Shown here: piece by piece, positions 49,085-58,635 of the stretch | Layout of the letters: each line of letters opens with the position of its first letter | Numbering within the stretch: the stretch's first letter is position 1 | From: Calothrix brevissima NIES-22 | GTDB taxonomy: Bacteria; Cyanobacteriota; Cyanobacteriia; Cyanobacteriales; Nostocaceae | DNA: 64,000 nucleotides | Direction of reading: 5' to 3' | Assembly (NCBI RefSeq): GCF_002367995.1 | Contig: NZ_AP018207.1 | Location: 3,719,083 to 3,783,082 of the forward strand | Notes under the pieces: generated by a model | The model's database searches: none | Told to the model about the DNA's origin: nothing | What the model saw: only the letters and a program-made list of their open reading frames with translations | Made by a program: the position numbers and the translations under genes

Positions 49085-49519
49085 ATGATGCGCTTACTTC
49101 ATACAATGCTACGGGTGGGCAATCTTGAAGAGTCTTTGAAATTCTACAGCGAAGTCCTGGGAATGAAATTATTACGACGAAAAGATTATCCAGATGGGAA
49201 ATTTACGCTAGCTTTTGTCGGCTATGGTGACGAAAGTGACCATACGGTTCTCGAACTAACTTACAACTGGGGGGTGGAAAAATACAATTTAGGTGATGCC
49301 TACGGTCATATTGCCCTTGGTGTAGATGACATTTACGGCACCTGTGAAGAAATCAAAAAACGTGGCGGTAAGGTAGTGCGGGAACCCGGCCCAATGAAAC
49401 ACGGTACTACCGTCATTGCATTTGTAGAAGATCCAGATGGGTATAAAGTAGAACTGATTCAATTGGGTACTCAGGGACAGGAGAAAAAACAGGAATCACA
49501 AACACTGGTAGCGCAGTAA
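49085..49519 (+). CDS. gloA: Lactoylglutathione lyase (glyoxalase I)
   Basis: Detoxifies methylglyoxal as the glutathione hemithioacetal. The 144-residue protein has [31 protein letters not shown], with metal ligand His6, then the middle [29 protein letters not shown] and C-terminal [15 protein letters not shown]. These contain the two other ligands (His, Glu). Length and motifs fit the nickel-type bacterial enzymes. A Lys/Gln-rich tail is the only extension. Confidence 0.95.
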   Translation: MMRLLHTMLRVGNLEESLKFYSEVLGMKLLRRKDYPDGKFTLAFVGYGDESDHTVLELTYNWGVEKYNLGDAYGHIALGVDDIYGTCEEIKKRGGKVVREPGPMKHGTTVIAFVEDPDGYKVELIQLGTQGQEKKQESQTLVAQ

Positions 49520-50327
49520 TTATCACAAAATAATTAGGCTCGTCCAGTTTAGCGCGAAGCATTGCCTGGGGCTAAAGATTAATTTTCCGAGTTATCGGAT
49601 TTTCAGTCAAGACTCGATGACTCAGGCATTGCGATCGCGATCGCCCAAAATTGTAGAGAAGTAATTTCGATTACTTCGTACTTCTCCAAACAAACTCATA
49701 CCACAAATAGCTGTTTGTTGAAGTATCTCTATGTTATGGAACTCAAAGATTTAGCTGTTAACAACCTCATCTGAAAATTGATTAACTAATTCACTGTAAA
49801 TGCCTTTTGTGATTTTCCTGAGTCTACTCAGCAGTGGCTAGATGCGGTGAGAAAGCTCAACTCTATGCGATAGCATGACTTATAGGCAGATCTCACAAAA
49901 TAGGTAATGTGTTGCACTACAATCAATTACTAAGTTGAAATTGCAACTTCAGATACAAGCTAATACATGGCAATAATGTTTCGATATTGGATATGAAGTT
50001 ATACCAATTTTATGTGCGGCTGCACATAACGCCCTCAGGCTGTAAGCCTGGGGCTAGAATTACAAAGCCTGCCTTCGCAGGCTAGATTATATGCATCTTC
50101 TTGTTGAATTGGTATTAGGAGATAAAGCTTTTCCTTTGCATTCAATCCAAAACCCTAACCCCTAAACCCTTTTCTCAGGCAGTCAGAACATCGCTATATA
50201 TTGCGCTTTTTGTGCGTTTATTCCTCCCTAATCGCCAATTTATACAGTAAAATTCGCCACCAAATGTCAGTCAAGTCAACCTGACAGTGGCTCTTAAATT
50301 TGAAATCTCCACCAGAAAATTCTCAAG
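49520..50327. other. gloA-clpB gap
   Basis: 808 nt with a repeat element (50001-50115) and otherwise unique sequence. The last 150 nt should hold the clpB promoter. A GCGATCGC pair occurs at about 49632. No CIRCE element and no gene were found. Confidence 0.6.
50001..50115. repeat. ATACCAATT-bounded element with two hairpins
   Basis: Ends ATACCAATT (50001-50009) and AATTGGTAT (50107-50115). The interior includes CAGGCTGTAAGCCTGG and the hairpin AGCCTGCCTTCGCAGGCT (50066-50083), homologous to copies at 2649 and 54034. It shares terminal repeats with the element at 1868-1967 but has a different interior. Confidence 0.65.
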
Positions 50328-52994
50328 ATGCAACCTACAGATCCCAATAAATTTACTGATAAAGCCTGGGAAGCAATTGTGAAATCTCAGGATATAGTTC
50401 GTGCTTATCAACAACAGCAATTAGATGTTGAACATTTAATTATTGCTCTGTTAGAAGAACCTACTAGTTTAGCAATACGTATTCTCGCCCGCTCTGAGGT
50501 CGATCCGATTCGCTTGCAAGAGCAACTAGAAGCTTTTACCAAAAAACAACCGAGAGTGGGTAAAAGCGATCAACTGTACTTAGGACGTAGTTTAGATGTT
50601 CTCCTCGATCGCGCTGAAGAAAATCGCGTCAGGATGAAAGATGGCTTTATTTCTGTAGAACATATATTGCTGGCTTTTGCAGAGGATGAGCGAATTGGGC
50701 GGCGACTCCTGAAAGGCTTTAATTTAGATATTAGTAAGCTAGAAGCGGTGACGAAAACTGTGCGTGGTAGTCAAAAGGTGACGGATCAAAACCCAGAGTC
50801 TCGCTATGAAGCTTTGCAAAAATTTGGCAGAGATTTAACAGAACAGGCAAAATTAGGCAAGCTTGACCCTGTAATTGGACGAGATGATGAGATTCGCCGG
50901 GTAATTCAGGTATTATCGCGCCGTAGTAAGAATAATCCCGTATTAATTGGCGAACCGGGAGTTGGGAAAACTGCGATCGCGGAAGCTTTAGCCCAACGCA
51001 TGGTAAACGGTGACGTTCCCGAATCGCTAAAAAACCGTCAGCTAATTTCTCTCGATATTGGTAGTTTAATTGCTGGTGCCAAATACCGAGGTGAATTTGA
51101 AGACCGATTAAAAGCAGTTCTCCGGGAAGTTACGGAATCAAACGGGCAAATTGTTTTATTTATTGATGAACTGCATACCGTTGTGGGTGCTGGTTCCAAT
51201 CAACAAGGGTCAATGGATGCAGGGAATTTACTGAAACCTATGCTGGCGCGGGGTGAGTTGCGTTGTATTGGCGCGACTACTTTAGATGAGTTCCGCAAAC
51301 ACATTGAGAAAGACGCAGCTTTAGAACGGCGGTTTCAGCAGGTATTTGTCGATCAACCCACTGTAGAAAATACAATTTCCATCTTGCGGGGTTTGAAAGA
51401 ACGTTATGAAGTGCATCACAACGTCAAAATTTCCGATTCCGCCTTAGTAGCCGCAGCTACTTTATCAGCGCGTTATATTTCTGACCGCTTTTTACCCGAT
51501 AAAGCCATTGACTTAGTAGATGAAGCCGCCGCCCAGTTGAAAATGGAGATTACCTCCAAACCGGCGGAACTGGAAACTATCGACCGTCGCCTGATGCAGC
51601 TAGAAATGGAAAAGCTGTCATTAGCTGGGGAAGATAAAGGTACGCCGCAAACTAAGGAACGTTTGCAGCGAATTGAGGAAGAAATTAGCACCTTGACAGT
51701 TAAACAGCAAAAATTTAACGATCAATGGCAAGGTGAAAAACAGCTATTGGAAGCGATTAGTGCTTTAAAGAAAGAAGAAGACGCTTTACGGGTGCAAATT
51801 GAGCAAGCAGAACGGGATTATGACCTAAATAAAGCTGCTCAATTGAAGTATGGCAAATTAGAAGGAGTACAGCGCGATCGCGAAGCCAAAGAAGCACAAT
51901 TGTTAAAAATTCAAAGTACAGGCGCTACCCTGCTGCGAGAGCAAGTTACAGAAGCCGATATTGCGGAAATTGTTGCTAAATGGACAGGAATTCCCGTAAA
52001 TCGCCTGATGGAGTCAGAAAGACAGAAATTACTGCAACTTGAACATCATTTACATCAACGAGTAATTGGACAACAAGAAGCAGTATCAGCAGTATCAGCA
52101 GCCATTCGTCGCGCGAGGGCGGGGATGAAAGATCCCAGCCGCCCGATTGGTTCATTTTTGTTTATGGGGCCTACAGGGGTAGGTAAAACCGAACTTGCCC
52201 GCGCTTTAGCGCAGTTTCTCTTCGATTCTGACGATGCTTTAATTCGCTTGGATATGTCCGAGTATATGGAAAAGCACTCGGTTTCTCGGTTGGTAGGTGC
52301 GCCTCCAGGGTATGTTGGCTATGAAGAAGGCGGTCAACTTTCCGAAGCTGTGCGCCGTCATCCTTACTCTGTGGTGCTATTGGATGAAGTCGAAAAAGCT
52401 CACCCCGATGTATTCAATATTTTATTGCAAGTATTGGATGATGGGAGAATTACTGATTCTCAAGGTAGGACAGTAGATTTTCGCAACACTGTGATTGTGA
52501 TGACCAGTAACATCGGTAGCGAATATATATTAGATGTCTCTGGTGATGACTCCAAGTATGAAATGATGCGCAATCGGGTAACCGACGCTTTGCGATCGCA
52601 CTTCCGCCCAGAATTTGTCAATCGTGTGGATGAACCTGTGATCTTCCATACCCTCAGCCGTTCTGAAATGCGCAATATTATCTACATTCAACTGAAACGT
52701 GTAGAAAATCTCCTGAAAGAGCAAAAAATATCCTTTGAAATCTCTGCTGCTGCTTGCGACTATTTAGTAGAAACAGGTTACGATCCCGTTTATGGCGCGC
52801 GTCCTCTAAAACGCGCAATTCAACGGGAAATTGAAAACCCCATCGCTACTAAATTACTAGAAAATAGCTTTATTTCTGGAGACACAATTCAGATTGACAA
52901 AGGTGAAACCGGACTGACTTTTAATAAAAAAGTCACAGTCAAAGTAACACCGCAAACTACTGTTCAGTTGTTAGAACCTTCGGCTGATATTTAA
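50328..52994 (+). CDS. clpB: ATP-dependent chaperone ClpB
   Basis: Hexameric AAA+ disaggregase that works with DnaK/DnaJ/GrpE, which are encoded 25 kb away in this window. The 888-residue protein has a Clp N domain (1-150), NBD1 with Walker [10 protein letters not shown] and Walker B LFIDELH, the middle coiled coil (about 405-525), and NBD2 with [19 protein letters not shown] and arginine-finger region [11 protein letters not shown]. The ClpP-docking IGF loop is absent, as expected. No short alternative N-terminus was assigned, though an internal start is possible as in other ClpB. Confidence 0.97.
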   Translation: MQPTDPNKFTDKAWEAIVKSQDIVRAYQQQQLDVEHLIIALLEEPTSLAIRILARSEVDPIRLQEQLEAFTKKQPRVGKSDQLYLGRSLDVLLDRAEENRVRMKDGFISVEHILLAFAEDERIGRRLLKGFNLDISKLEAVTKTVRGSQKVTDQNPESRYEALQKFGRDLTEQAKLGKLDPVIGRDDEIRRVIQVLSRRSKNNPVLIGEPGVGKTAIAEALAQRMVNGDVPESLKNRQLISLDIGSLIAGAKYRGEFEDRLKAVLREVTESNGQIVLFIDELHTVVGAGSNQQGSMDAGNLLKPMLARGELRCIGATTLDEFRKHIEKDAALERRFQQVFVDQPTVENTISILRGLKERYEVHHNVKISDSALVAAATLSARYISDRFLPDKAIDLVDEAAAQLKMEITSKPAELETIDRRLMQLEMEKLSLAGEDKGTPQTKERLQRIEEEISTLTVKQQKFNDQWQGEKQLLEAISALKKEEDALRVQIEQAERDYDLNKAAQLKYGKLEGVQRDREAKEAQLLKIQSTGATLLREQVTEADIAEIVAKWTGIPVNRLMESERQKLLQLEHHLHQRVIGQQEAVSAVSAAIRRARAGMKDPSRPIGSFLFMGPTGVGKTELARALAQFLFDSDDALIRLDMSEYMEKHSVSRLVGAPPGYVGYEEGGQLSEAVRRHPYSVVLLDEVEKAHPDVFNILLQVLDDGRITDSQGRTVDFRNTVIVMTSNIGSEYILDVSGDDSKYEMMRNRVTDALRSHFRPEFVNRVDEPVIFHTLSRSEMRNIIYIQLKRVENLLKEQKISFEISAAACDYLVETGYDPVYGARPLKRAIQREIENPIATKLLENSFISGDTIQIDKGETGLTFNKKVTVKVTPQTTVQLLEPSADI

Positions 52995-53176
52995 ACAATT
53001 TTCAGCTTGTAGTGGCGTGGCAAGGCTAAAATGGTGCATTAATAAAACTCTTGGGAATGGGCGTCTCGCCATTGGTGTCAACTTAAGGTGAAACCGTCTT
53101 TGTAGCAAGGTTTTTGCCCTCACCCCCAACCCCTCTCCCACCGGGAGAAGGGAGCAAGAGATTTAATTCCCCTTGC

Positions 53177-53406
53177 AATACTGCTCGGTTAAGGAAAATT
53201 GTAGGTTGGGTTGAGGCTCTGCGAAACCCAACAGAGCTACCCAAATGTTGGGTTACCCTGCGGGAAGCCGCTCCGCGTCTACGTTCCTCAAACGCCACTT
53301 GCTACCCTGCGGGAACGCCTCCGGCGAACAAGCCGGAAAACCCGTCCAACGCAGTGGCTCCCCAACCTACGCGGGTTAAGGTTTTTGAGCTTAACCGAGC
53401 AGTATT
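53177..53406. repeat. Nested palindromic elements
   Basis: Outer inverted repeat AATACTGCTCGGTTAAG (53177-53193) / CTTAACCGAGCAGTATT (53390-53406), 17 bp and perfect. Inside it is GTAGGTTGGG (53201-53210) / CCCAACCTAC (53361-53370), which also bounds the element at 63627-63719. Outside, CCCTCACCCCCAACCCCTCT near 53121 faces AGAAGGGGTTAGCGGATGAGGG near 53428, so a third layer is probable. Confidence 0.7.
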
Positions 53407-53585
53407 GATTCCCCTTGGACTGGGGGAGAAGGGGTTAGCGGATGAGGGCGAGAGGGTTTTGCACAACACGCGCCGTATATAGCTTTTAGCTTAAGGTAAT
53501 TAATTTTGTGTAACTACTTATTCATTTGCGTAGGCGAAGCCCGCCGTAGGCATCGCAAACTCGCTAAGGAATCAAGTAAAAATAA

Positions 53586-53656
53586 GTAGTGCGAGCATCT
53601 TGCTCGCGCGGGCAAGACTTCGGCGTGAGCGCTCAGTCGAACGCTGCCCGCACTAC
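53586..53656. repeat. Short GTAGTGC...GCACTAC element
   Basis: Ends GTAGTGC (53586) and GCACTAC (53650-53656), with internal GCGAGCATCTTGCTCGC and a TCAGTCGAA segment. It is the uninterrupted counterpart of 1648-1819. Confidence 0.7.
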
Positions 53657-53717
53657 AAAAATTAAATTGTTCAACTTACTTTTACACGACTCCTAACCAA
53701 CAACAAAAGCCACTATC

Positions 53718-53969
53718 CTCAACTCAATAGTGGCTTTCCTCAACTCAATAGCGGCTTTCCTCAACTCAATAGCGGCTTTCCTCAACTCAATAGTGGCTTT
53801 CCTCAACTCAATAGTGGCTTTCCTCAACTCAATAGCGGCTTTCCTCAACTCAATAGTGGCTTTCCTCAACTCAATAGCGGCTATTCTCAACTCAGTAGCG
53901 GCTATTCTTAACTCAATAGCGGCTATTCTCAACTCAGTAGCGGCTATTCTTAACTCAATAGTGGCTTTC
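53718..53969. repeat. 21-nt tandem repeat, twelve units
   Basis: Twelve head-to-tail units of CTCAACTCAATAGYGGCTTT(C) with few variants; the last five mostly end in TATT. As 21 is a multiple of three, both strands stay open, and the plus strand reads FLNSIVA heptads while minus reads IELRKAT heptads. No start signal or partner domain supports a gene. Confidence 0.85.
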
Positions 53970-54006
53970 CTAAGTTTCCTAAACGCGAAACTCATAGCCC
54001 GCCTTG

Positions 54007-54089
54007 CAATCAAGGGTGGGGCTAACCGAAACAAGCCTGCAAAGGCAGGCTTTGTAGCGTGAGCCAGTGGCTTATAGCCTGCGGGCGAT
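54007..54089. repeat. Paired-hairpin dispersed repeat (copy 3)
   Basis: Contains AGCCTGCAAAGGCAGGCT (54034-54051) and AGCCAGTGGCTTATAGCCTG (54062-54081), matching in order and spacing the right part of 2600-2706. It follows the 21-nt repeats directly. Confidence 0.65.
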
Positions 54090-54157
54090 CTGTCGGGCAA
54101 GCGAGAAAAGTTTGAATATATAAATAACACTCGTGATATGGGGTGGCAGAAAAATCC

Positions 54158-55219
54158 CTACCCATCCGTTGCATTTTCTAACAATTTATGCGTAGTATTG
54201 AGAACAATTTGGGCTGAACCTATAAAAAAATTACGGTCAATTGTTTTTGGTAAATCGCTAGGTTGATGATAATTAGCATTACGTAAATTAGCCGTATCTG
54301 TGACTAATACAGCACCTATATCTTGATACCAAAATGGTGCATGATCGCTGCGTAGGGTATCTGGTGCTAATAATCCTTTTAAAGGTATAGGTAATGTTAA
54401 AACTGCTGGGAAATTGGCATCATTTTTATTTAAGGCTGTCGCTGGATGAGACTGGAAATTTTCAAAAGCATTCAGCAAAGGTAAATGTTCTGTATCGCCT
54501 ACTACTACTAAAAAGTCACCTTGATCGCTGGGTGGTTTCACTGGTAATCCTGTAGGGTACTGCTGACAACCGACTGTGTAACAGGCATAACCTACCATAT
54601 CCATAACGATCGCACCCTGCAAATTTTTTAACCTGGCTTTTTGGCTGACAAAAGCTTTACTACCCAAAAGTCCGGCTTCTTCTAAATCAAAAAATGCTAG
54701 CTGTAATGTTCTAGGAGTAGCAGTAGCACCAAGAACTCTAGCAACTTCCAGCATCACAGCTAATCCACTGGCGTTATCATCAGCCCCAGGAGAACCAGCA
54801 ACGGTATCATAATGGGCACCTACTAAAATTGCACCAGCTTGTTTGTCTGTTCCTTGGCGTTCAGCAAAGATATTTACACCGTTAGGAAACTTTTGTAATT
54901 GGGGTTTCCAGCCGAATTTTTGCAGTTCAGTTGTAATATAAGTACGAGTACGCGATCGCTCATCCTTGGTATAACGCTGAAAATTAAGCTTTTGAATATG
55001 GGTAAATAAATTTTGTGGCGACACCTGCAAATCTTTAGCTATTGGTACAGGTAACTCCGATGGGGTATTTTGATTAGGTCTACTCTGTGCAATTATCGGT
55101 GAAGGAGGCTGTTTTAATAACTGATTATTGGCAGTACCTCTAGTACCAACAACCACAACTACCACTAGGAGTAACAGCGCCAGCCATATCCATTTTTTCA
55201 TGCGATCGCTCTTATGCAT
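54158..55219 (-). CDS. M28 family zinc peptidase
   Basis: Exported aminopeptidase-like enzyme, 353 residues. An N-terminal membrane segment (WIWLALLLLVVVVVVGTRG) acts as signal or anchor. Zinc ligands are visible in VGAHYDTVAGSPGADDNASG, in FDLEEAGLLGS, and near the C-terminus in YHQPSDLPKTI. RSDHAPFWYQDIGAVLVTDTA is the usual substrate-pocket segment. Substrate unknown. It begins 150 nt from the divergent membrane fusion gene. Confidence 0.88.
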   Translation of the reverse strand: MHKSDRMKKWIWLALLLLVVVVVVGTRGTANNQLLKQPPSPIIAQSRPNQNTPSELPVPIAKDLQVSPQNLFTHIQKLNFQRYTKDERSRTRTYITTELQKFGWKPQLQKFPNGVNIFAERQGTDKQAGAILVGAHYDTVAGSPGADDNASGLAVMLEVARVLGATATPRTLQLAFFDLEEAGLLGSKAFVSQKARLKNLQGAIVMDMVGYACYTVGCQQYPTGLPVKPPSDQGDFLVVVGDTEHLPLLNAFENFQSHPATALNKNDANFPAVLTLPIPLKGLLAPDTLRSDHAPFWYQDIGAVLVTDTANLRNANYHQPSDLPKTIDRNFFIGSAQIVLNTTHKLLENATDG

Positions 55220-55368
55220 CTCAGACTTAAAAATAGCGCAAACAGCAAGTTTGACAGCTAGTCTTTTGACAGAGTGACTAATTTCCCGTAAAGTTCCGCA
55301 CTATAAAAGCAAACTATTTTTACCTTTTTTAATCCAAAACTCAGCACCAAGGACTCAGGAATTTATCT

Positions 55369-56595
55369 ATGATCGATTTATTACTCATGACAATCCTGGG
55401 GTTTTTGGGTAGTTTTGGGCATTGTTTTGGCATGTGCGGCCCTTTAACAATGGCATTTGCGTTACCGCGCCAACAACAAACCCGTGATTGGCGACAGCAA
55501 TTAAAATTTCACATCTTACTGAACTTAGGGCGGATGTTGAGCTATACCCTAGTTGGTGCAGGGATTGGTGCATTAGGTTCAGCCTTAATCCAAGGGGGAC
55601 AGTTAGCAGGTATTGGTAGCGATTTACGGCGTTGGATTGCCATTCTCACAGGTTTATTATTGATTTGGTTTGGTTTAGGTCAAATAAAACCCGATTTACT
55701 GCCGAAAATCCCTGTTTTACACCCCTTATTACAAGGAAAATTACACAATCTTCTCAGTAAAGAAATGGTCAACATTTCCTTACAAAGCAAATGGTGGACA
55801 CCCGCATTGTTAGGGATGACTTGGGGTTTAATGCCTTGTGGGTTCTTATATGCTGCCCAAATAAAAGCTGCGGAAACTGGTAATTTATGGATAGGTGCGG
55901 TAACTATGCTTGCTTTTGGACTGGGAACCTTACCAATTATGTTAGGTGTGGGTGTTTCAGCTTCCCTAGTCAGTCAAGATCGGCGCAGTCAATTGTTCCG
56001 CTTGGGTGGTTGGGTAACTCTCGCCATTGGAGCTATTACTGTGTTGCGAACTGGCGATACAATGGTCGATTACACCGGACACGCCGCCTTATTCTGCTTA
56101 ATTTTAGCCCTAATCGCTCGCCCCATTAGTGGAATTTGGGCTGCACCTTTGCGTTATCGTCGAGCTTTGGGTGTGGGAGCTTTTGTGTTATCGTTAGCCC
56201 ATACTCTCCACATGATAGAACATTCCTTAGAATGGGATTTTGCTGCCTTTTGGTTTCTGCGACCAGAGTTTCAATGGAGTATGGGCGCTGGTGCTGTAGC
56301 ATTAATCTTAATGACTCCTGCTGCTTTAACTAGTTTTGATTTCTGGCAAAAATTTTTAGGTAAGCGTTGGCGACAGATTCATTTATTAAGCGTACCTGCT
56401 TTACTTTTGGTTGTGATTCATGCGATCGTTATGGGTTCCCATTACTTGGGTTCTTCGCCATTAAATGAGGGGAATAAATTAGCCGCCGCACTATTGGGTT
56501 TTTTCACCCTCTGTGTGTTGTTGGTGCGATCGCGCTACGTTTGGTCAAGGTTGTCCATAGCTAAATTTTATGTTCCGCCCAGTAAGTCGCGCTAA
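55369..56595 (+). CDS. TauE/UreH-like membrane domain fused to a ferric-reductase-like domain
   Basis: A 408-residue membrane protein. The first 250 residues belong to the sulfite exporter TauE/SafE (UreH_2, DsbD-like) group: start FLGSFGHCFGMCGPLTMAFALP with paired Cys, and GMTWGLMPCGFLYAAQIKAAETG. From about 258 to 385 a second helical domain has histidines AHTLHMIEHS and LGKRWRQIHLLSVPALLLVVIHAI, like the heme-binding helices of ferric reductase/MsrQ proteins. I infer a transporter or redox carrier for metal or cytochrome assembly. The stop overlaps the next gene by 26 nt, so the two are coupled. Confidence 0.75.
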   Translation: MIDLLLMTILGFLGSFGHCFGMCGPLTMAFALPRQQQTRDWRQQLKFHILLNLGRMLSYTLVGAGIGALGSALIQGGQLAGIGSDLRRWIAILTGLLLIWFGLGQIKPDLLPKIPVLHPLLQGKLHNLLSKEMVNISLQSKWWTPALLGMTWGLMPCGFLYAAQIKAAETGNLWIGAVTMLAFGLGTLPIMLGVGVSASLVSQDRRSQLFRLGGWVTLAIGAITVLRTGDTMVDYTGHAALFCLILALIARPISGIWAAPLRYRRALGVGAFVLSLAHTLHMIEHSLEWDFAAFWFLRPEFQWSMGAGAVALILMTPAALTSFDFWQKFLGKRWRQIHLLSVPALLLVVIHAIVMGSHYLGSSPLNEGNKLAAALLGFFTLCVLLVRSRYVWSRLSIAKFYVPPSKSR

Positions 56596-57181
56596 ATTTG
56601 GTATACCTGTAGTTTTTTTATTACTCCTAGCAGTAAATTATCCTAGCTCTACCTCTGCCCATACAGTCAAAATTGCCGCAGATGTTGGTGCTACCCTCCA
56701 TATTGAACCGAATGATAATCCTCAAGCTGGTAAACCTGCACAAGCTTGGTTTACACTCACTCGTAAAGGTGGAAAAGCGATCGCTCTCAAAGATTGTAAT
56801 TGTCAATTAGCAGTTTACGCCCAACCCCACACAGCCGGAGAACCGCCACTATTAGAACCTTCCTTGCAAGCCATCACCGCCGACAAGTATCAAGGGACAC
56901 CAGGCGCAGAGATTACATTTCCCAAACCCGGAGCCTATCAGCTAGTACTGAAAGGTAAACCCATAGCTGGCGGGAATTTTTCACCCTTTGAGTTAAAGTT
57001 TGATGTTACCGTTGCTGCAAGTGCGGATAATATATCACAAAGCTTACCAGAAGTCAACAAAGAAAATGATAAAGATGTAGACCAGCCTCAATCTTCATCA
57101 TTTTCATTGTGGGCGATCGCCGCCGGCATTTTTGCCAGCGTAGGGATTGTGTTAGCTGTAATGCAAAGGCGGAAGGGGTAG
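56570..57181 (+). CDS. Exported protein with C-terminal membrane anchor
   Basis: A 203-residue protein with a signal peptide (GIPVVFLLLLAVNYPSSTSA), an Ig-like beta domain (VGATLHIEPNDNPQAGKPAQAWFTLTRKGGKAI, KPGAYQLVLKGKP) and a C-terminal helix (LWAIAAGIFASVGIVLAVMQRRKG). A CNC motif (KDCNCQL) lies near residue 83. It overlaps the TauE/ferric-reductase-like gene, which suggests they act together, for instance in metal delivery, but that is inference. A YtkA/FixH-like fold is possible. Confidence 0.65.
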   Translation: MFRPVSRAKFGIPVVFLLLLAVNYPSSTSAHTVKIAADVGATLHIEPNDNPQAGKPAQAWFTLTRKGGKAIALKDCNCQLAVYAQPHTAGEPPLLEPSLQAITADKYQGTPGAEITFPKPGAYQLVLKGKPIAGGNFSPFELKFDVTVAASADNISQSLPEVNKENDKDVDQPQSSSFSLWAIAAGIFASVGIVLAVMQRRKG

Positions 57182-57326
57182 GGGCTAGGAAGGGGGACAA
57201 GGGGGACAAGGAAGACAAGGGGGACAAGGAAGACAAAGAATTTTAGATTTGCGATTTTGGATTCTAATCTAAATCTAAAATCCAAAATCCAAAATCCAAA
57301 ATTGAATTGCCCAATGCCCCATGCCC
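57182..57326. repeat. CAAGGGGGA and ATTTTGGATTTTAGATT repeats at convergent ends
   Basis: About 57185-57238 are imperfect GGGGGACAAG/GAAGACAAG units. 57240-57303 is an A/T-rich inverted array (ATTTTAGATTT...AAATCTAAAAT) of the same family as 47432-47481, and could terminate both flanking genes. Confidence 0.6.
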
Positions 57327-58325
57327 TTATTTATGCCTCTTCTGATGCCAATCCCAGGCGTGTTGGACAATCTCTTTGATACCGGGGTATTTGGGTTGCC
57401 AACCGAGAATTTCTCTGGCTTTCTCAGCGCTACCAATCAAAGAAGGTGGATCTCCAGCACGGCGATCGCATTCGGTGACGGGTATATTTAATCCTGTTAC
57501 TGCCTCAGCCGCCGCAATGACTTCTCTGACAGAGAAACCTAAAGCATTACCAAGGTTGAAAACTTCGCTATTACCGCCTTGTAATAAGTACTCTAATCCA
57601 GAAATATGCGCATCGGCTAAGTCGCTCACGTGAATATAATCTCGAATACAAGTACCATCGGGTGTCGCATAATCAGTACCAAAAATCGAAATAGATTCGC
57701 GCTTACCTAACGCTGTTAGCAAGATTAAGGGGATTAAATGGGTTTCTGGATTGTGATCTTCACCGAGTAAACCAGTGGGATCGGCTCCGGCAGCGTTAAA
57801 GTAGCGGAAACGCACTGATTTTAAACCATAGGCAACATCGAAATCTGAGAGAATCCGCTCGACCATTAACTTACTAGCGCCGTAAGGGTTAATCGGATTT
57901 TGGGGATGATTTTCGGGAATGGGGACAACATCCGGTACACCGTAAGTTGCACAAGTTGAGGAAAATACAAATTTCTTAATGGAAGCTGCCAGCATAGCTT
58001 CTAACAGCACCAGAGTACCCACAACATTGTTGCGGTAGTATTTTGCTGGATCTGTCACTGATTCGCCTACGTAGGCATAAGCAGAGAAGTGCATGACAGC
58101 ATCAAACTGGTGAGTTTGAAATAATTGATCGAGCATTGGGCGATCGGCAGTGTCACCAACTACTAATTCCACTTGCAGAGCTTGCTCTACTAAGTCACGA
58201 TGTCCGTACACCAAATTATCGAGGATAACTACCTCATAACCCGCTCGCTTCAAGGCTAGAACTGTATGAGAGCCAATATACCCAGCTCCTCCGGTTACTA
58301 AAATTTTCGGTTTTGTAGACGACAT
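57327..58325 (-). CDS. galE: UDP-glucose 4-epimerase
   Basis: Interconverts UDP-glucose and UDP-galactose for envelope polysaccharides. ATG 58325 (332 residues, MSSTKPKILVTGGAGYIGSHT) is preferred; the 58355 start adds ten Ser/Asn/Thr residues without counterpart. The NAD-binding glycine motif, FSSTCATYG with the active-site Ser/Thr, and YGASKLMVE with catalytic Tyr and Lys are present. Ends with GWQPKYPGIKEIVQHAWDWHQKR, typical of GalE. Confidence 0.95.
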   Translation of the reverse strand: MSSTKPKILVTGGAGYIGSHTVLALKRAGYEVVILDNLVYGHRDLVEQALQVELVVGDTADRPMLDQLFQTHQFDAVMHFSAYAYVGESVTDPAKYYRNNVVGTLVLLEAMLAASIKKFVFSSTCATYGVPDVVPIPENHPQNPINPYGASKLMVERILSDFDVAYGLKSVRFRYFNAAGADPTGLLGEDHNPETHLIPLILLTALGKRESISIFGTDYATPDGTCIRDYIHVSDLADAHISGLEYLLQGGNSEVFNLGNALGFSVREVIAAAEAVTGLNIPVTECDRRAGDPPSLIGSAEKAREILGWQPKYPGIKEIVQHAWDWHQKRHK

Positions 58326-58635
58326 ATTTGTACCTGTTGAGTTATAACTACTCAATTAATTTAATTTACTGGTGCTACATTACTCATCTGAAAAATTTTA
58401 AATAATAGTCGCAGTGTCAGGAAATTGCACTAAAATCACTACGACGGTAGTCTTTGGGTGTGAGGTATGAGGTATTTTAAGTCAGGTAACAGTACGATTA
58501 CAATTTGACGAGAAAATAAATCCGCTGCCCGAAACCTCAAGGCTAACCCTTCAGGATTCGCATTTTGCTTTATACCGGGAAACCGAATCTAAAGCAATAG
58601 TTCACCGCATCGGAAAATTTGAGAGTTAATTTACT

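Larger units (their letters stand above)
52995..54157. other. 1.16-kb composite repeat block
   Basis: Between clpB and the M28 peptidase (converging). From left: nested palindromes 53119-53460, element 53586-53656, twelve 21-nt units 53718-53969 and a hairpin repeat 54007-54089. Frames 53114-53482 and 53693-54130 are translations of these repeats. I see no gene. Confidence 0.7.

Noticed and set aside
53693-54130. 145-codon minus-strand frame of IELRKAT heptads
   Set aside because: Made of the 21-nt repeat plus the hairpin repeat 54007-54089. Its N-terminus is the translation of another repeat, so it is not a gene.
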